A stretch of 64,000 nt of DNA from Desulfobacteraceae bacterium (GTDB lineage: Bacteria; Desulfobacterota; Desulfobacteria; Desulfobacterales; Desulfobacteraceae): contig JADGEQ010000001.1 in assembly GCA_016744295.1 (NCBI GenBank), positions 124,001 to 188,000 of the forward strand. Direction: 5' to 3'. Every line of letters begins with the position of its first letter. Positions within the stretch are counted from its first letter, which is position 1. Positions 27,523-36,424 of this stretch are shown piece after piece. The translations under genes and the position numbers were made by a program. Under the pieces are notes generated by a model. It was not told the origin of the DNA. It saw only the letters and a program-made list of their open reading frames with translations, and ran no database searches.

Positions 27523-28245
27523 ATGAAAAAACGATTCACTGTTCTAGGAATATTGGCACTTCTATTCGTATCGACTCTCGCCGTTTCCCAGGCCAGGACC
27601 GGCTATGTTTCAGATATGCTGATTTTAACGTTCAGGCAGGGGCCCGGAACCTCTTTTTCGGTAATTCAGACCCTGAAAAGTGATACCCCTTTGACTATTT
27701 TAGAGGAAGACAAGGGATATTTCAAAGTTCAACTTGCATCGGGGGAAACCGGTTGGGTTGACAAGCAGTTTGTTGTATTTACGATACCCAAGAGTAAACT
27801 CATTAAAAAATTAAACCAGGAAAAAGCAACCCTGGAAACCAGACTTGAAAAACTTTCCACAGCCCTGGAACTATTAAAAAACCAACTTGCTACCCGGGAA
27901 TCCAACCAGGGAGAAAAGACAGCTGCCCTATCCGGGTCCCTTCAAGCGGCTGTGGAGAAAAACGGAATCCTTTCAGCCCAATTAAAAGAAAGCCAGACCA
28001 ACTACAACACTCTCAAGAGTCAATCCCAAGATATTCTATCGGTTGTGGCAAAAAACAAAGTTCTTGAAGAAAATAATATCCTTCTGTCCAAAAAACTTGC
28101 CCAATTGGAAAATGAAACCCGTCATATGTTCAGGACCGGAATGATCAAGTGGTTCCTGGCAGGGGTAGGTGTCCTTTTGCTTGGATGGATTATAGGCCAG
28201 AGCGTTTCTTCGAAAAGCAAAAGAAGCAGTTCTTTACTGAGGTAA
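27523..28245 (+). CDS. SH3-domain, coiled-coil, membrane-anchored periplasmic protein (YgiM type)
   Basis: 240 residues. A signal peptide (1-24, cut after SQA) is followed by a bacterial SH3 domain (about 26-88) with RQGPGTSFSVIQTL and GETGWVDKQFV, a coiled coil (about 90-205) and a C-terminal membrane segment (about 208-228, IKWFLAGVGVLLLGWIIG). This order defines the SH3-anchor family in Proteobacteria; SH3b domains often bind peptidoglycan, suggesting an envelope role. Full length. It is convergent with the aspartate kinase gene, 19 bp away. Confidence 0.88.
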   Translation: MKKRFTVLGILALLFVSTLAVSQARTGYVSDMLILTFRQGPGTSFSVIQTLKSDTPLTILEEDKGYFKVQLASGETGWVDKQFVVFTIPKSKLIKKLNQEKATLETRLEKLSTALELLKNQLATRESNQGEKTAALSGSLQAAVEKNGILSAQLKESQTNYNTLKSQSQDILSVVAKNKVLEENNILLSKKLAQLENETRHMFRTGMIKWFLAGVGVLLLGWIIGQSVSSKSKRSSSLLR

Positions 28246-28264
28246 AACCGCGGCATCCTTTGTT

Positions 28265-29635
28265 TCAATCGTCAAAAAAAATAGAATGCAGGGCATGGAT
28301 TGTTCTGTCCAAACTTCTTTCCTGTACCAAAAAATACAATGCGGCATTGGATGTACCAAAGGAAATCATCTCAATATTAACATTGGCATTGGAAACCGCT
28401 GTAAAGCATTTGGCCGCAATCCCCCGATGCAGGTGGAGCCCTTCTCCCACAATGCTCACCAGGGCCACATCTGTAATTACAGATGCCTTTCGATAGGGCG
28501 AGGGCTCAATTTTCTCAATGCTTGCATACCCCTTTTCAATATCTTTTCTGGACAATAACAGACTGATACAGGTCTGGGAGGTAACAACGGATTTGATATT
28601 AATGCCAGCCTTGGCAAGACTCTCGGTGATCTGGGATAAGATACCATACCGGGCTCCCACCCCCGAGGCATGAATCTTTAACACTGCCACATCGGTGGTA
28701 TAGGAAACGCTTTTCACAATATTTGGGGTGGTGATGCCGGTTTGGGTAATCAGACTTCCCCGGGCATCCGGATGAAACGTGTTTTTAATGGCAATATTAA
28801 TACCGGCTTTTCTCACGGGTTCAACAGTTCGGGGATGCAGAATACCCGCCCCGGTATACGCAAGTTCTGCCGCCTCTTCATAGGTAAGCTCCGGAATGAG
28901 TTTACAATGGGAGATATTGTCCGGATCCGCTGTCATAAACCCTTGGGTATCCTTCCATATTTCAAGAACCTCGGCCCCTGAGGCAGCAGCCACAACCGCT
29001 GCGGAATAATCAGACCCGCCCCTGCCAAAGGTTGTAATATCACCGTTTTCACTGACGCCGTAGAATCCCGGAATAAACAAGACGCTTTGGGAATTGTAGT
29101 TGTCAGCCATCCAACTTTCAAGATTTTTTCGGGTCTTGTCCATATCAGCCGATGCATCGGTAAACTTGCCATCGGAAACCATACCCAATTCTTCCGGCAG
29201 AACATAGCTTGCGTCAACTCCCCTGGCAGCAAGTGCTTTTGAAAGAATAACCGCCGAGATCCTCTCCCCAAAGGTGGCGATCATATCCTGCATTCGGGGA
29301 GTCGCCTCCCGGGTAAAATTAATCCCGTAGTAATAACGTTCCAGCTTCTTATAAACATCACCCAAGCCTTTGGACAATTGCTTTTTCTGAGTGTCTTCCC
29401 GGATCAGTACTTTTATAATATGGTTGTGCCGGGTTCGCAGATCATTGATGGTCAGCGGAATATTGGCTTCGGATTCAAGGGCTGTTGCAATACCTGAAAT
29501 CAGAATGTCGGTTACTCCGTAAAAAGCGGACAGGACAAAAATATCGCCTTTTCCCCTTTTGGCAATCAATTCAATTATGGCGTTTGCAGCCTGGCCGTCC
29601 TTGAGACAGCCGCCGCCTATTTTGATAACTTTCAT
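28265..29635 (-). CDS. lysC: Aspartate kinase, monofunctional
   Basis: Phosphorylates aspartate at the head of the lysine, threonine and methionine pathway. 456 residues from ATG 29635 (in-frame TTG 29644 possible). The N-terminal motif is KIGGGCLKDG rather than the usual KFGGTS, while GRGGSDYSAAVVA near 215 and the TADP segment are close to consensus, so this is a divergent branch. The C-terminal third holds two ACT domains, with TCISLLLSR and SFGTSNAALYFLV, which should bind the feedback effector. It works with hom and thrH, encoded 6 kb away on the same strand, but is not in their operon. Confidence 0.87.
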   Translation of the reverse strand: MKVIKIGGGCLKDGQAANAIIELIAKRGKGDIFVLSAFYGVTDILISGIATALESEANIPLTINDLRTRHNHIIKVLIREDTQKKQLSKGLGDVYKKLERYYYGINFTREATPRMQDMIATFGERISAVILSKALAARGVDASYVLPEELGMVSDGKFTDASADMDKTRKNLESWMADNYNSQSVLFIPGFYGVSENGDITTFGRGGSDYSAAVVAAASGAEVLEIWKDTQGFMTADPDNISHCKLIPELTYEEAAELAYTGAGILHPRTVEPVRKAGINIAIKNTFHPDARGSLITQTGITTPNIVKSVSYTTDVAVLKIHASGVGARYGILSQITESLAKAGINIKSVVTSQTCISLLLSRKDIEKGYASIEKIEPSPYRKASVITDVALVSIVGEGLHLHRGIAAKCFTAVSNANVNIEMISFGTSNAALYFLVQERSLDRTIHALHSIFFDD

Positions 29636-29846
29636 GGGCGGCAACCTATCACAAACATCTGAACAATTTCAAGGGGGAGTTCCCCGTAAGATAGCCATAA
29701 AACCTAAAATTTCACAAGAAATTCAATTCAATCAGATAAACAATGTTCATATAATTTTATTTTTTCCTTGACAGAAACTAGGTTTTCTTCCTATCAAGAC
29801 CACGAAGTCTCTCTTTTAATCATAACTAGCAGCAAAGGAGATGGTC

Positions 29847-31535
29847 TTGTCTGATCAAAGTATTTATTCAAAAAAAATCTGGCTGGATTCCTATGAGCAA
29901 GGGATCAAGGAAAAGGTTGAATTCAAGGATATTTTAATTCCCCAATACCTTGAAAAATCCACGAAAAATTTCCCAGATAACCCCGCCCTGATTTTCCAGG
30001 GATATTCCCTGACCTTCACGGAACTCAATGAAATGGTGGCAAGGTTTACTGCCGCGCTAAAAAAATTTGGGATAAAAAAGGGGGACAGCGTTGCCATACT
30101 GCTTCCCAATGTGATTCCCTGTGTCGTGGCCTATTATGCGACTCTCAGACTCGGCGCGATCGTGGTCCTGAACAACCCCCTATATTCTGACAGGGAACTT
30201 GAACACCAGTTCACAGACTCAAACTCAACCTTTTTAATCACCCTTGATCTGTTGGCCAATCGAATGGTTAAACTCCGGGAAAAAACAAACATCAAGGCGA
30301 TTGTCTATACCTCCATCGGAGATTATCTGCCCTTTGTTAAACGGTTGTTATTTCCTTTGGTTGCCAAGAAAAAAGGTCTTGCTGCTGATGTAACACCGGC
30401 AAAGGATCTGTATAAATTCAAGGATATCATTGCCAAACATGATCCGGACTACACCCAGACAGATGTTCAGATGGATGATGTGGCCATGTACCAGTACACA
30501 GGCGGCACAACCGGTGTGTCCAAAGGAGTGATGCTCACCCACCAAAATATCTCCTACCAGATTCAGCAGATAGATGCCTGGTTTCCAAAATTTGAGCAAG
30601 GGGCAGAGGTGATGCTGGGCGCCCTCCCATTTTTCCATGTATTTGGTATGTCCGTGTCCATGAATTTTGCCATCCGCATGGGATGGGCAAATGTCCTGGT
30701 TCCAAAACCCCAACCCGAACCCCTTCTGGAAGCTATCAGCAAATTCAAGGTCACCTTTGCTCCCCTGGTCCCCACCATGTACATCGGGATGCTGGATCAT
30801 CCGGATATGGAACATACAGACCTCACCTCTGTGAAGGGATGTTTTTCCGGCAGTGCTCCCCTGCCCGTTGATGTGATCAACAATTTCCAAAATAAAACCG
30901 GATCCATTATTGTGGAGGGGTTCGGGTTGACGGAATCAACCCCCGTCACCCATATCAATCCCTTCAACGGCACAAGAAAACAGGGCAGTATCGGCATCCC
31001 CATTCCCAGTACAGAATGTAAAATCGTGGACCTTGAGGACGATACCAAGGAGATGGCTTTAGGAGAACCTGGTGAACTGCTCATGCGCGGTCCCCAGATC
31101 ATGAAAGGTTATCTTGGCAAAGACGAAGAAACCCGGAAAACCATGACCGAAGACGGATTTTTGCGCACCGGAGACGTGGCAACAATGGATGAAGACGGCT
31201 ACTTTTATATTGTTGATCGAATCAAGGATATGATCCTTTCCGGGGGATACAATGTCTACCCAAGAGATATTGATGAGGTTTTGTTTGAACATCCCAAAAT
31301 TCTAGAGGCCTGCTCCATCGGCATCCCCCATCCCAAACGCGGGGAAGCGGTAAAAGCATTTGTCATTCTCAAAGAAGGCCAGGAGATGACCGTCAAGGAG
31401 GTTATTGACTATTGCGATACAAAACTTGCCAGGTATAAACTACCCGTGGAAGTGGAATTTCGCCAGGAACTGCCCAAATCCAATGTGGGCAAAATTTTAA
31501 GAAAGGATTTACGGGCCCAGGAAGAGGCTAAATAG
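29847..31535 (+). CDS. Long-chain acyl-CoA synthetase (AMP-forming)
   Basis: Activates fatty acids to acyl-CoA. 562 residues from TTG 29847. That start is chosen because AAAGGAG ends directly at an in-frame ATG (29841), leaving no spacing, but lies six bases before the TTG. The sequence has the P-loop YTGGTTGVSKGVMLTH near 215, GFGLTESTPV near 360, the hinge region LRTGDVATMDEDGY and IVDRIKDMILSGGYNVYPRDI, and the catalytic Lys in SNVGKILRKDL at the C-terminus. Typical FadD length. Monocistronic; it could supply acyl-CoA to OleA, but so could other ligases. Confidence 0.92.
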   Translation: MSDQSIYSKKIWLDSYEQGIKEKVEFKDILIPQYLEKSTKNFPDNPALIFQGYSLTFTELNEMVARFTAALKKFGIKKGDSVAILLPNVIPCVVAYYATLRLGAIVVLNNPLYSDRELEHQFTDSNSTFLITLDLLANRMVKLREKTNIKAIVYTSIGDYLPFVKRLLFPLVAKKKGLAADVTPAKDLYKFKDIIAKHDPDYTQTDVQMDDVAMYQYTGGTTGVSKGVMLTHQNISYQIQQIDAWFPKFEQGAEVMLGALPFFHVFGMSVSMNFAIRMGWANVLVPKPQPEPLLEAISKFKVTFAPLVPTMYIGMLDHPDMEHTDLTSVKGCFSGSAPLPVDVINNFQNKTGSIIVEGFGLTESTPVTHINPFNGTRKQGSIGIPIPSTECKIVDLEDDTKEMALGEPGELLMRGPQIMKGYLGKDEETRKTMTEDGFLRTGDVATMDEDGYFYIVDRIKDMILSGGYNVYPRDIDEVLFEHPKILEACSIGIPHPKRGEAVKAFVILKEGQEMTVKEVIDYCDTKLARYKLPVEVEFRQELPKSNVGKILRKDLRAQEEAK

Positions 31536-31587
31536 AAATAGCCCACTATCCAAATAAATAGAGAAACCAGGAAAACAGATTAATTGT

Positions 31588-33321
31588 TTAGATCCCCATT
31601 GCCTTTGCAATGGCAAAAAGAAGTTTTTCGGGATGGATCGGTTTTGTTAAAAACTGATCCATTCCTGCTTCCAGGCAGTGTTTTGCATCCGCCTCCATGG
31701 CAAGGGCAGTCAAGGCAATAATAGGAATGTTCTTTTGCAGGACAGATGAGTGTTTATCCCGAATAATCCGGGTGGTCTCAAGCCCATCCAACCTGGGCAT
31801 ATGTATGTCCAGAAAAACCAGATCATATTCTTTTTGCCTCAGTTTTTCCAGCACAGCCTCCCCGTCATTAACGATTTCAGCTCTCAGATTCATCTTTTCT
31901 AAAATCAGGCAAATGACCTTTTGGTTGATGGGGTTGTCTTCGGCCAAAAGAATCCTGGGATTCATTTTTGACAATTGATCAATCACCATTCTGGTTTTTT
32001 TCTTGATATCCTCCTCAATCATCAGTCCAGGCGTGGCAGCATCTTGTTTTTTAATTTTCAGTATTACCTTGAAAACAGCTCCCCGAATCTCTTTATTCCA
32101 GACATCAATGACCCCACCCATCATCTGGGCCAGTTGTTTTGAAATGGCAAGGCCCAGGCCGGTGCCCCCAAATTTTCTGGTGGTTGAGGAATCCTGCTGG
32201 GAAAATTTATCAAACAAATGGGCTTTAAACGAATCTTTAACGCCCGGGCCTGTATCCTCCACTTCAAATGCCAGCAGCACATGGGTAGAAAGGTCTTTTT
32301 CAAGATAGACCGAAATTTTCACAAACCCCTCCCGGGTAAACTTTATGGCATTGCCCGTAAGGTTCAGTAAAATCTGTTTAATCCGGGTTTCATCCCCTGC
32401 CAGGAACAAAGGAACTTTTGGGTCAAGCGCAAAGGTAAGTGCCAGTTGCTGTTCTTTTGCCTGGAGCGAAAATAGGGAAACAATTTCATTCAACAATTTT
32501 TCAACGGAAAAACTACGAATCTCGAATTTGAGTTGGCCGGCCTCAATTTTACTCAAATCAAGGATATCATTGATCAGGGTCAACAGCGTATTGGCCGAGG
32601 AGTGTACGATGGACACAAGTTCATGCTGTTTTCCCGTGAGCACTTCCTCCTTGAGAATATTGGATATGCCGATGATTCCGTTCATGGGGGTACGGATTTC
32701 ATGACTCATATTTGCAAGAAATTGGCTTTTCAATTGATTGGCCCGGGATAGTTCCCGGGTCCGTTCCTGGATCTTTTTTTCCAAATTTATATTCAAATCC
32801 CGCAGTCTGAGTTCTGCTTGTTTTCTTTTTACCAATTCTCTTTCCAATTGTTTTGACAACTGATAGGTCCGAAGGGAGGTGGTCACAAGACTGACTAACT
32901 TTTGGGCGGTAACTTCGGTTTTTGAAACATAGGAGTTGATCTGATATTTGGCAATCACCTCATTTTCAGGGGCAAAGCCTGGCTGACCTGTTCGAATGAC
33001 AATCTGGACCAGATTGTTCTTCAGCTCTTCCCTGACATGGCGAACAAAATTAAGGCCGGCGTTTTCCGTTTCCATGACCACGTCCACCAGCATCAGTGCC
33101 GTGTCCGGGTTCCGAGCAAAGCAAACCTTTGCTTCTGCAGCGGTATAGGCACTTAAAAAGATTATTTCCCGATCATCAAAGACAAAATCCTTTAAGGCGA
33201 TACAGGTAATATCGTGAATTGATTTTTCATCATCAATGATCAAAACCTTCCAATATTGCCGGGGTTTCGCCCCAGCCAAAGGGTCTGTGTCACCAACAAA
33301 TGTGAGTAATCCATCGTCCAT
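31588..33321 (-). CDS. Hybrid sensor histidine kinase (receiver, HisKA, HATPase, receiver)
   Basis: Cytoplasmic kinase of 577 residues from ATG 33321; in-frame ATGs at 33381 and 33438 lie further upstream, and none has a clear ribosome site. An N-terminal receiver-like domain (about 20-150) has VLIIDDEKSIHD and LVDVVME. A coiled coil with ERTRELSRAN follows, then HisKA with NMSHEIRTPMNGIIG, an ATPase domain (NLTGNAIKFT, DTGPGV, GTGLGLAISKQL) and a C-terminal receiver (LLAEDNPINQ, LVFLDIHMP, LTKPI). No membrane segment. It is divergent from acnA with almost no spacer, so its promoter must lie within or upstream of the aconitase start region. Confidence 0.9.
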   Translation of the reverse strand: MDDGLLTFVGDTDPLAGAKPRQYWKVLIIDDEKSIHDITCIALKDFVFDDREIIFLSAYTAAEAKVCFARNPDTALMLVDVVMETENAGLNFVRHVREELKNNLVQIVIRTGQPGFAPENEVIAKYQINSYVSKTEVTAQKLVSLVTTSLRTYQLSKQLERELVKRKQAELRLRDLNINLEKKIQERTRELSRANQLKSQFLANMSHEIRTPMNGIIGISNILKEEVLTGKQHELVSIVHSSANTLLTLINDILDLSKIEAGQLKFEIRSFSVEKLLNEIVSLFSLQAKEQQLALTFALDPKVPLFLAGDETRIKQILLNLTGNAIKFTREGFVKISVYLEKDLSTHVLLAFEVEDTGPGVKDSFKAHLFDKFSQQDSSTTRKFGGTGLGLAISKQLAQMMGGVIDVWNKEIRGAVFKVILKIKKQDAATPGLMIEEDIKKKTRMVIDQLSKMNPRILLAEDNPINQKVICLILEKMNLRAEIVNDGEAVLEKLRQKEYDLVFLDIHMPRLDGLETTRIIRDKHSSVLQKNIPIIALTALAMEADAKHCLEAGMDQFLTKPIHPEKLLFAIAKAMGI

Positions 33322-33436
33322 ATTATATTTTTTCTTAAAAATTCGGATTATTGCGACTTGATCTATTGCTTGTTTAATCATATCCTGGGAAAATAAAAAT
33401 TTCAAGAATTCAAAAAGAAAACGAGAGGGAGCATAC

Positions 33437-36121
33437 ATGACAATGAATCATATCAAACAAACCATGTCATTTCAAAACAAAGAGTTGATCGTTCATAACA
33501 TTCAATTACTTGAAGATAGGGGGATATCAAAAATCAGCTCCCTTCCATTTGCTGCAAGGGTTCTGGTTGAAAATCTTGCAAGAAACATGGGCAGCACCAT
33601 CTTGTGGGAAGATGTTGTGGGGGCTGCAAAATTTTATGAAAATCGCGCAAGTTCCTCAAATCTGGTTGCCTTTTATCCGGCCCGGGTACTGATGCAGGAC
33701 TTTACCGGGGTGCCGGCTGTGGTGGATTTTGCCGCCATGAGGGATGCGGTCCATTCAGCAGGATTAGACCCAAAGGGAATAAACCCTTTGGTTCCGGTGG
33801 ATCTTGTCATTGACCATTCCATCCAGGTGGATCATTTTAAAGAAAAAAATGCTTTTTTTCTCAATGCGAAAAAAGAGTATGAGAGAAATGCGGAACGATA
33901 CAAATTGCTGAAATGGGCCCAGAAAAGCTTTGACAATTTCAGGGTGGTGCCCCCGGAATCGGGCATCTGCCACCAGATCAATCTTGAGTATCTGGCAACA
34001 GTGGTGACAACCAGAGAAACAAAAGAGGGCACCCTGGCCTTTCCCGACACCCTGGTGGGAACCGATTCCCACACCACCATGATCAATGCCCTGGGGGTAC
34101 TGGGCTGGGGAGTAGGCGGAATTGAGGCAGAAGCTGTCATGCTGGGACAACCCTATTATATGAACCTGCCGGAAATCATCGGCGTTAATTTTGTGGGCAA
34201 ACCCAAAAAACAGATCACCTCCACAGATATCGCCCTGTATGTGACCAACATCCTCCGGAAAGAAAATGTGGTGGAAAAAGTTGTTGAATATACAGGAGAA
34301 GGTTTGAAAAACCTTACCCTCACCGACCGGGCCACCATTTCCAACATGTCCCCGGAATATGGGGCAACTGCAGGTTTTTTCCCCGTGGACACCCAAACCC
34401 TTGATTATCTGAGAAAAACCAATCGCTCGGACAGAGCCGACCTGGTGGAGGCCTATACCAAAGAATGCTCTCTGTTCAATAATCATGACACGATTCCTGT
34501 TTTTTCAAAGGTGATCGATGTGGACCTGTCTGCCATGGAAACCTCCATTGCCGGGCCCAGCCGCCCCCAGGACCGGATCCCCTTGTCCGGGGTAAAGGAA
34601 AAAACCACTGCCATCTATGATCTTAATAATCGCAAGAATATTCAGATTGCCCCAAAGGGCCAAGAAGACCAGGAGAACCAAAAGAATAGGTCAAGCCAGG
34701 CACCGGCGCTGACCAACGGCAGTGTGGTCATTGCCGCCATCACCTCCTGCACCAACACCTCAAACCCCTATACCATGATCGGAGCCGGACTTGTTGCCAA
34801 AAAAGCCGTTGAAAAAGGACTTTCCATTCCCTGGTATGTGAAAACCTCCCTGTCCCCCGGCTCCAGAGTGGTTCTGGATTATCTGAATGGATCCGGGCTC
34901 ATGGAATATTTTGAAGCCCTGAAATTCAACAATACAGGATTCGGGTGCATGACCTGTATCGGCAACAGCGGCCCTTTGGATCCCTTTATTGAAGAAGCCA
35001 TTAAAACCAATGAGTTAGATGTTACCTCTGTATTGTCCGGCAACAGAAATTTTGAAGCCAGAATTCACCAGGAGGTAAAGGGGAATTTTCTAATGTCACC
35101 GCTTCTGGTGGTAATCTATGCCCTAGCCGGCAGAATCGACATTGACCTTCACACCGAACCCCTTGGATTTTCCAAGGACAACACCCCTGTTTTTATGAAG
35201 GATATCTGGCCCGACTCCCAAGAGATAAATCAGTTTGTGGAAACCCATGTTCAGGAAAAGTTTTTCAAAGCGCAATATGCCAATATTTTCCAGGGAGACA
35301 AGCTCTGGCAGGAACTAGAAGTCAAAGAATCCACCACATTCGATTTTGATGAAACATCCACCTATATTCGGAAGCCTCCCTTTTTCAAAGATTTTTCCCA
35401 AACGATTCCCGAACTTGAAGATCTGAAAGGGGCCAGGGCCTTATTGGTAATGGGAGACTCGGTTACCACCGATCATATCTCTCCTGCAGGGGCCATCCCT
35501 CTGGAATACCCGGCGGGTCAATATTTGACAAAAAGCAGGGTAAAACCATGGGAATTTAATTCCTACGGGTCCAGAAGGGGAAACCATGAAGTCATGATGC
35601 GGGGCACCTTTGCCAATATCCGGATCAAAAACACCCTGGCTGGCAAAGATGGCGGCTTTACCGTCAAATTTCCCGAAAACAAAGAGGGCTATGTATTTGA
35701 TACCGCCCAAAAATACCAGGCCGAAGGTACCGACCTTCTGGTCTTCGGCGGCAAAGAGTATGGCACGGGTTCCTCCCGGGACTGGGCAGCCAAAGGCACC
35801 TGTCTCCTTGGGGCCAGGGTGGTCATTGCAGAATCCTTTGAAAGGATCCATCGTTCCAATCTAGTGGGGATGGGGGTTTTACCCCTGGTTTTCAAGGAGG
35901 GGGAGTCCTTTAAGGGATTAGGCCTTGCGGGGGATGAACGCTTTGAAATCACCGGGATAAAGGATATCCAGCCCAATGGTTTTTTGACGGTGAAAGCGAC
36001 CAAAGGAGACACAGAAAAAATTTTCCAGGTCATTGTGAAACTCAACACAGATATTGAAGTGGAATATATTAAAAACAAAGGGATCCTGCACTATGTGCTT
36101 AGAAATATGATCGCTGGCTAA
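33437..36121 (+). CDS. acnA: Aconitate hydratase, AcnA type
   Basis: Interconverts citrate and isocitrate. The 894-residue protein starts at an ATG preceded by GAGGGAG. The three [4Fe-4S] ligands are visible in AITSCTNTSNPY and GCMTCIGNSGPL; substrate-loop motifs include DSHTTM, GWGVGGIEAE, DSVTTDHISPAGAIP, NSYGSRRGNHEVM and YGTGSSRDWAAKG. A charged insert rich in Gln and Asn occurs near residues 405-425. Domain order and length are those of AcnA/IRP-type enzymes rather than AcnB. It and the following malic enzyme point to an active citric-acid cycle. A terminator follows. Confidence 0.96.
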   Translation: MTMNHIKQTMSFQNKELIVHNIQLLEDRGISKISSLPFAARVLVENLARNMGSTILWEDVVGAAKFYENRASSSNLVAFYPARVLMQDFTGVPAVVDFAAMRDAVHSAGLDPKGINPLVPVDLVIDHSIQVDHFKEKNAFFLNAKKEYERNAERYKLLKWAQKSFDNFRVVPPESGICHQINLEYLATVVTTRETKEGTLAFPDTLVGTDSHTTMINALGVLGWGVGGIEAEAVMLGQPYYMNLPEIIGVNFVGKPKKQITSTDIALYVTNILRKENVVEKVVEYTGEGLKNLTLTDRATISNMSPEYGATAGFFPVDTQTLDYLRKTNRSDRADLVEAYTKECSLFNNHDTIPVFSKVIDVDLSAMETSIAGPSRPQDRIPLSGVKEKTTAIYDLNNRKNIQIAPKGQEDQENQKNRSSQAPALTNGSVVIAAITSCTNTSNPYTMIGAGLVAKKAVEKGLSIPWYVKTSLSPGSRVVLDYLNGSGLMEYFEALKFNNTGFGCMTCIGNSGPLDPFIEEAIKTNELDVTSVLSGNRNFEARIHQEVKGNFLMSPLLVVIYALAGRIDIDLHTEPLGFSKDNTPVFMKDIWPDSQEINQFVETHVQEKFFKAQYANIFQGDKLWQELEVKESTTFDFDETSTYIRKPPFFKDFSQTIPELEDLKGARALLVMGDSVTTDHISPAGAIPLEYPAGQYLTKSRVKPWEFNSYGSRRGNHEVMMRGTFANIRIKNTLAGKDGGFTVKFPENKEGYVFDTAQKYQAEGTDLLVFGGKEYGTGSSRDWAAKGTCLLGARVVIAESFERIHRSNLVGMGVLPLVFKEGESFKGLGLAGDERFEITGIKDIQPNGFLTVKATKGDTEKIFQVIVKLNTDIEVEYIKNKGILHYVLRNMIAG

Positions 36122-36141
36122 TCTGTATTTTGGATTCAAGG

Positions 36142-36182
36142 GGGTGGTTCCGGTTCCGGCCGGAACAACCCTTTTGATTTTT
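36142..36182 (+). terminator. Rho-independent terminator after acnA
   Basis: GGGTGGTTCCGG pairs with CCGGAACAACCC (one mismatch) around a 6-base loop, followed by TTTTGATTTTT. Confidence 0.8.
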
Positions 36183-36344
36183 CCAGCACCTGCCCCCCCC
36201 CTTTTTGCAAATGATTCCCCCTGATTTTGGCCAATTGATTATAATCAATTGGTTTTGTACCATATTATGAAACGGCATTGTCCATGCTAAATTATTTTCA
36301 GCAAATGAGAATAATTCATTACCATTCGCTTAATTAAATTAATC

Positions 36345-36353
36345 TGATATAAT
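36345..36353 (+). promoter_or_regulatory. Extended -10 promoter before the malic enzyme gene
   Basis: TGATATAAT matches the extended -10 consensus (TGnTATAAT) in a very AT-rich 240-bp region, about 72 bases before the start codon. No clear -35 box. Confidence 0.55.
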
Positions 36354-36424
36354 ACAAATCGTTGTTTTAATAGATTTAATATTGTTGCAAATTTAATATT
36401 TGAAATTAAGGAAAAATTGCAGTC

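Noticed and set aside
36295..36325. Possible Fur box before the malic enzyme gene
   Set aside because: AAATGAGAATAATTCATTA resembles part of a Fur site, but several core positions differ and the region is simply AT-rich.
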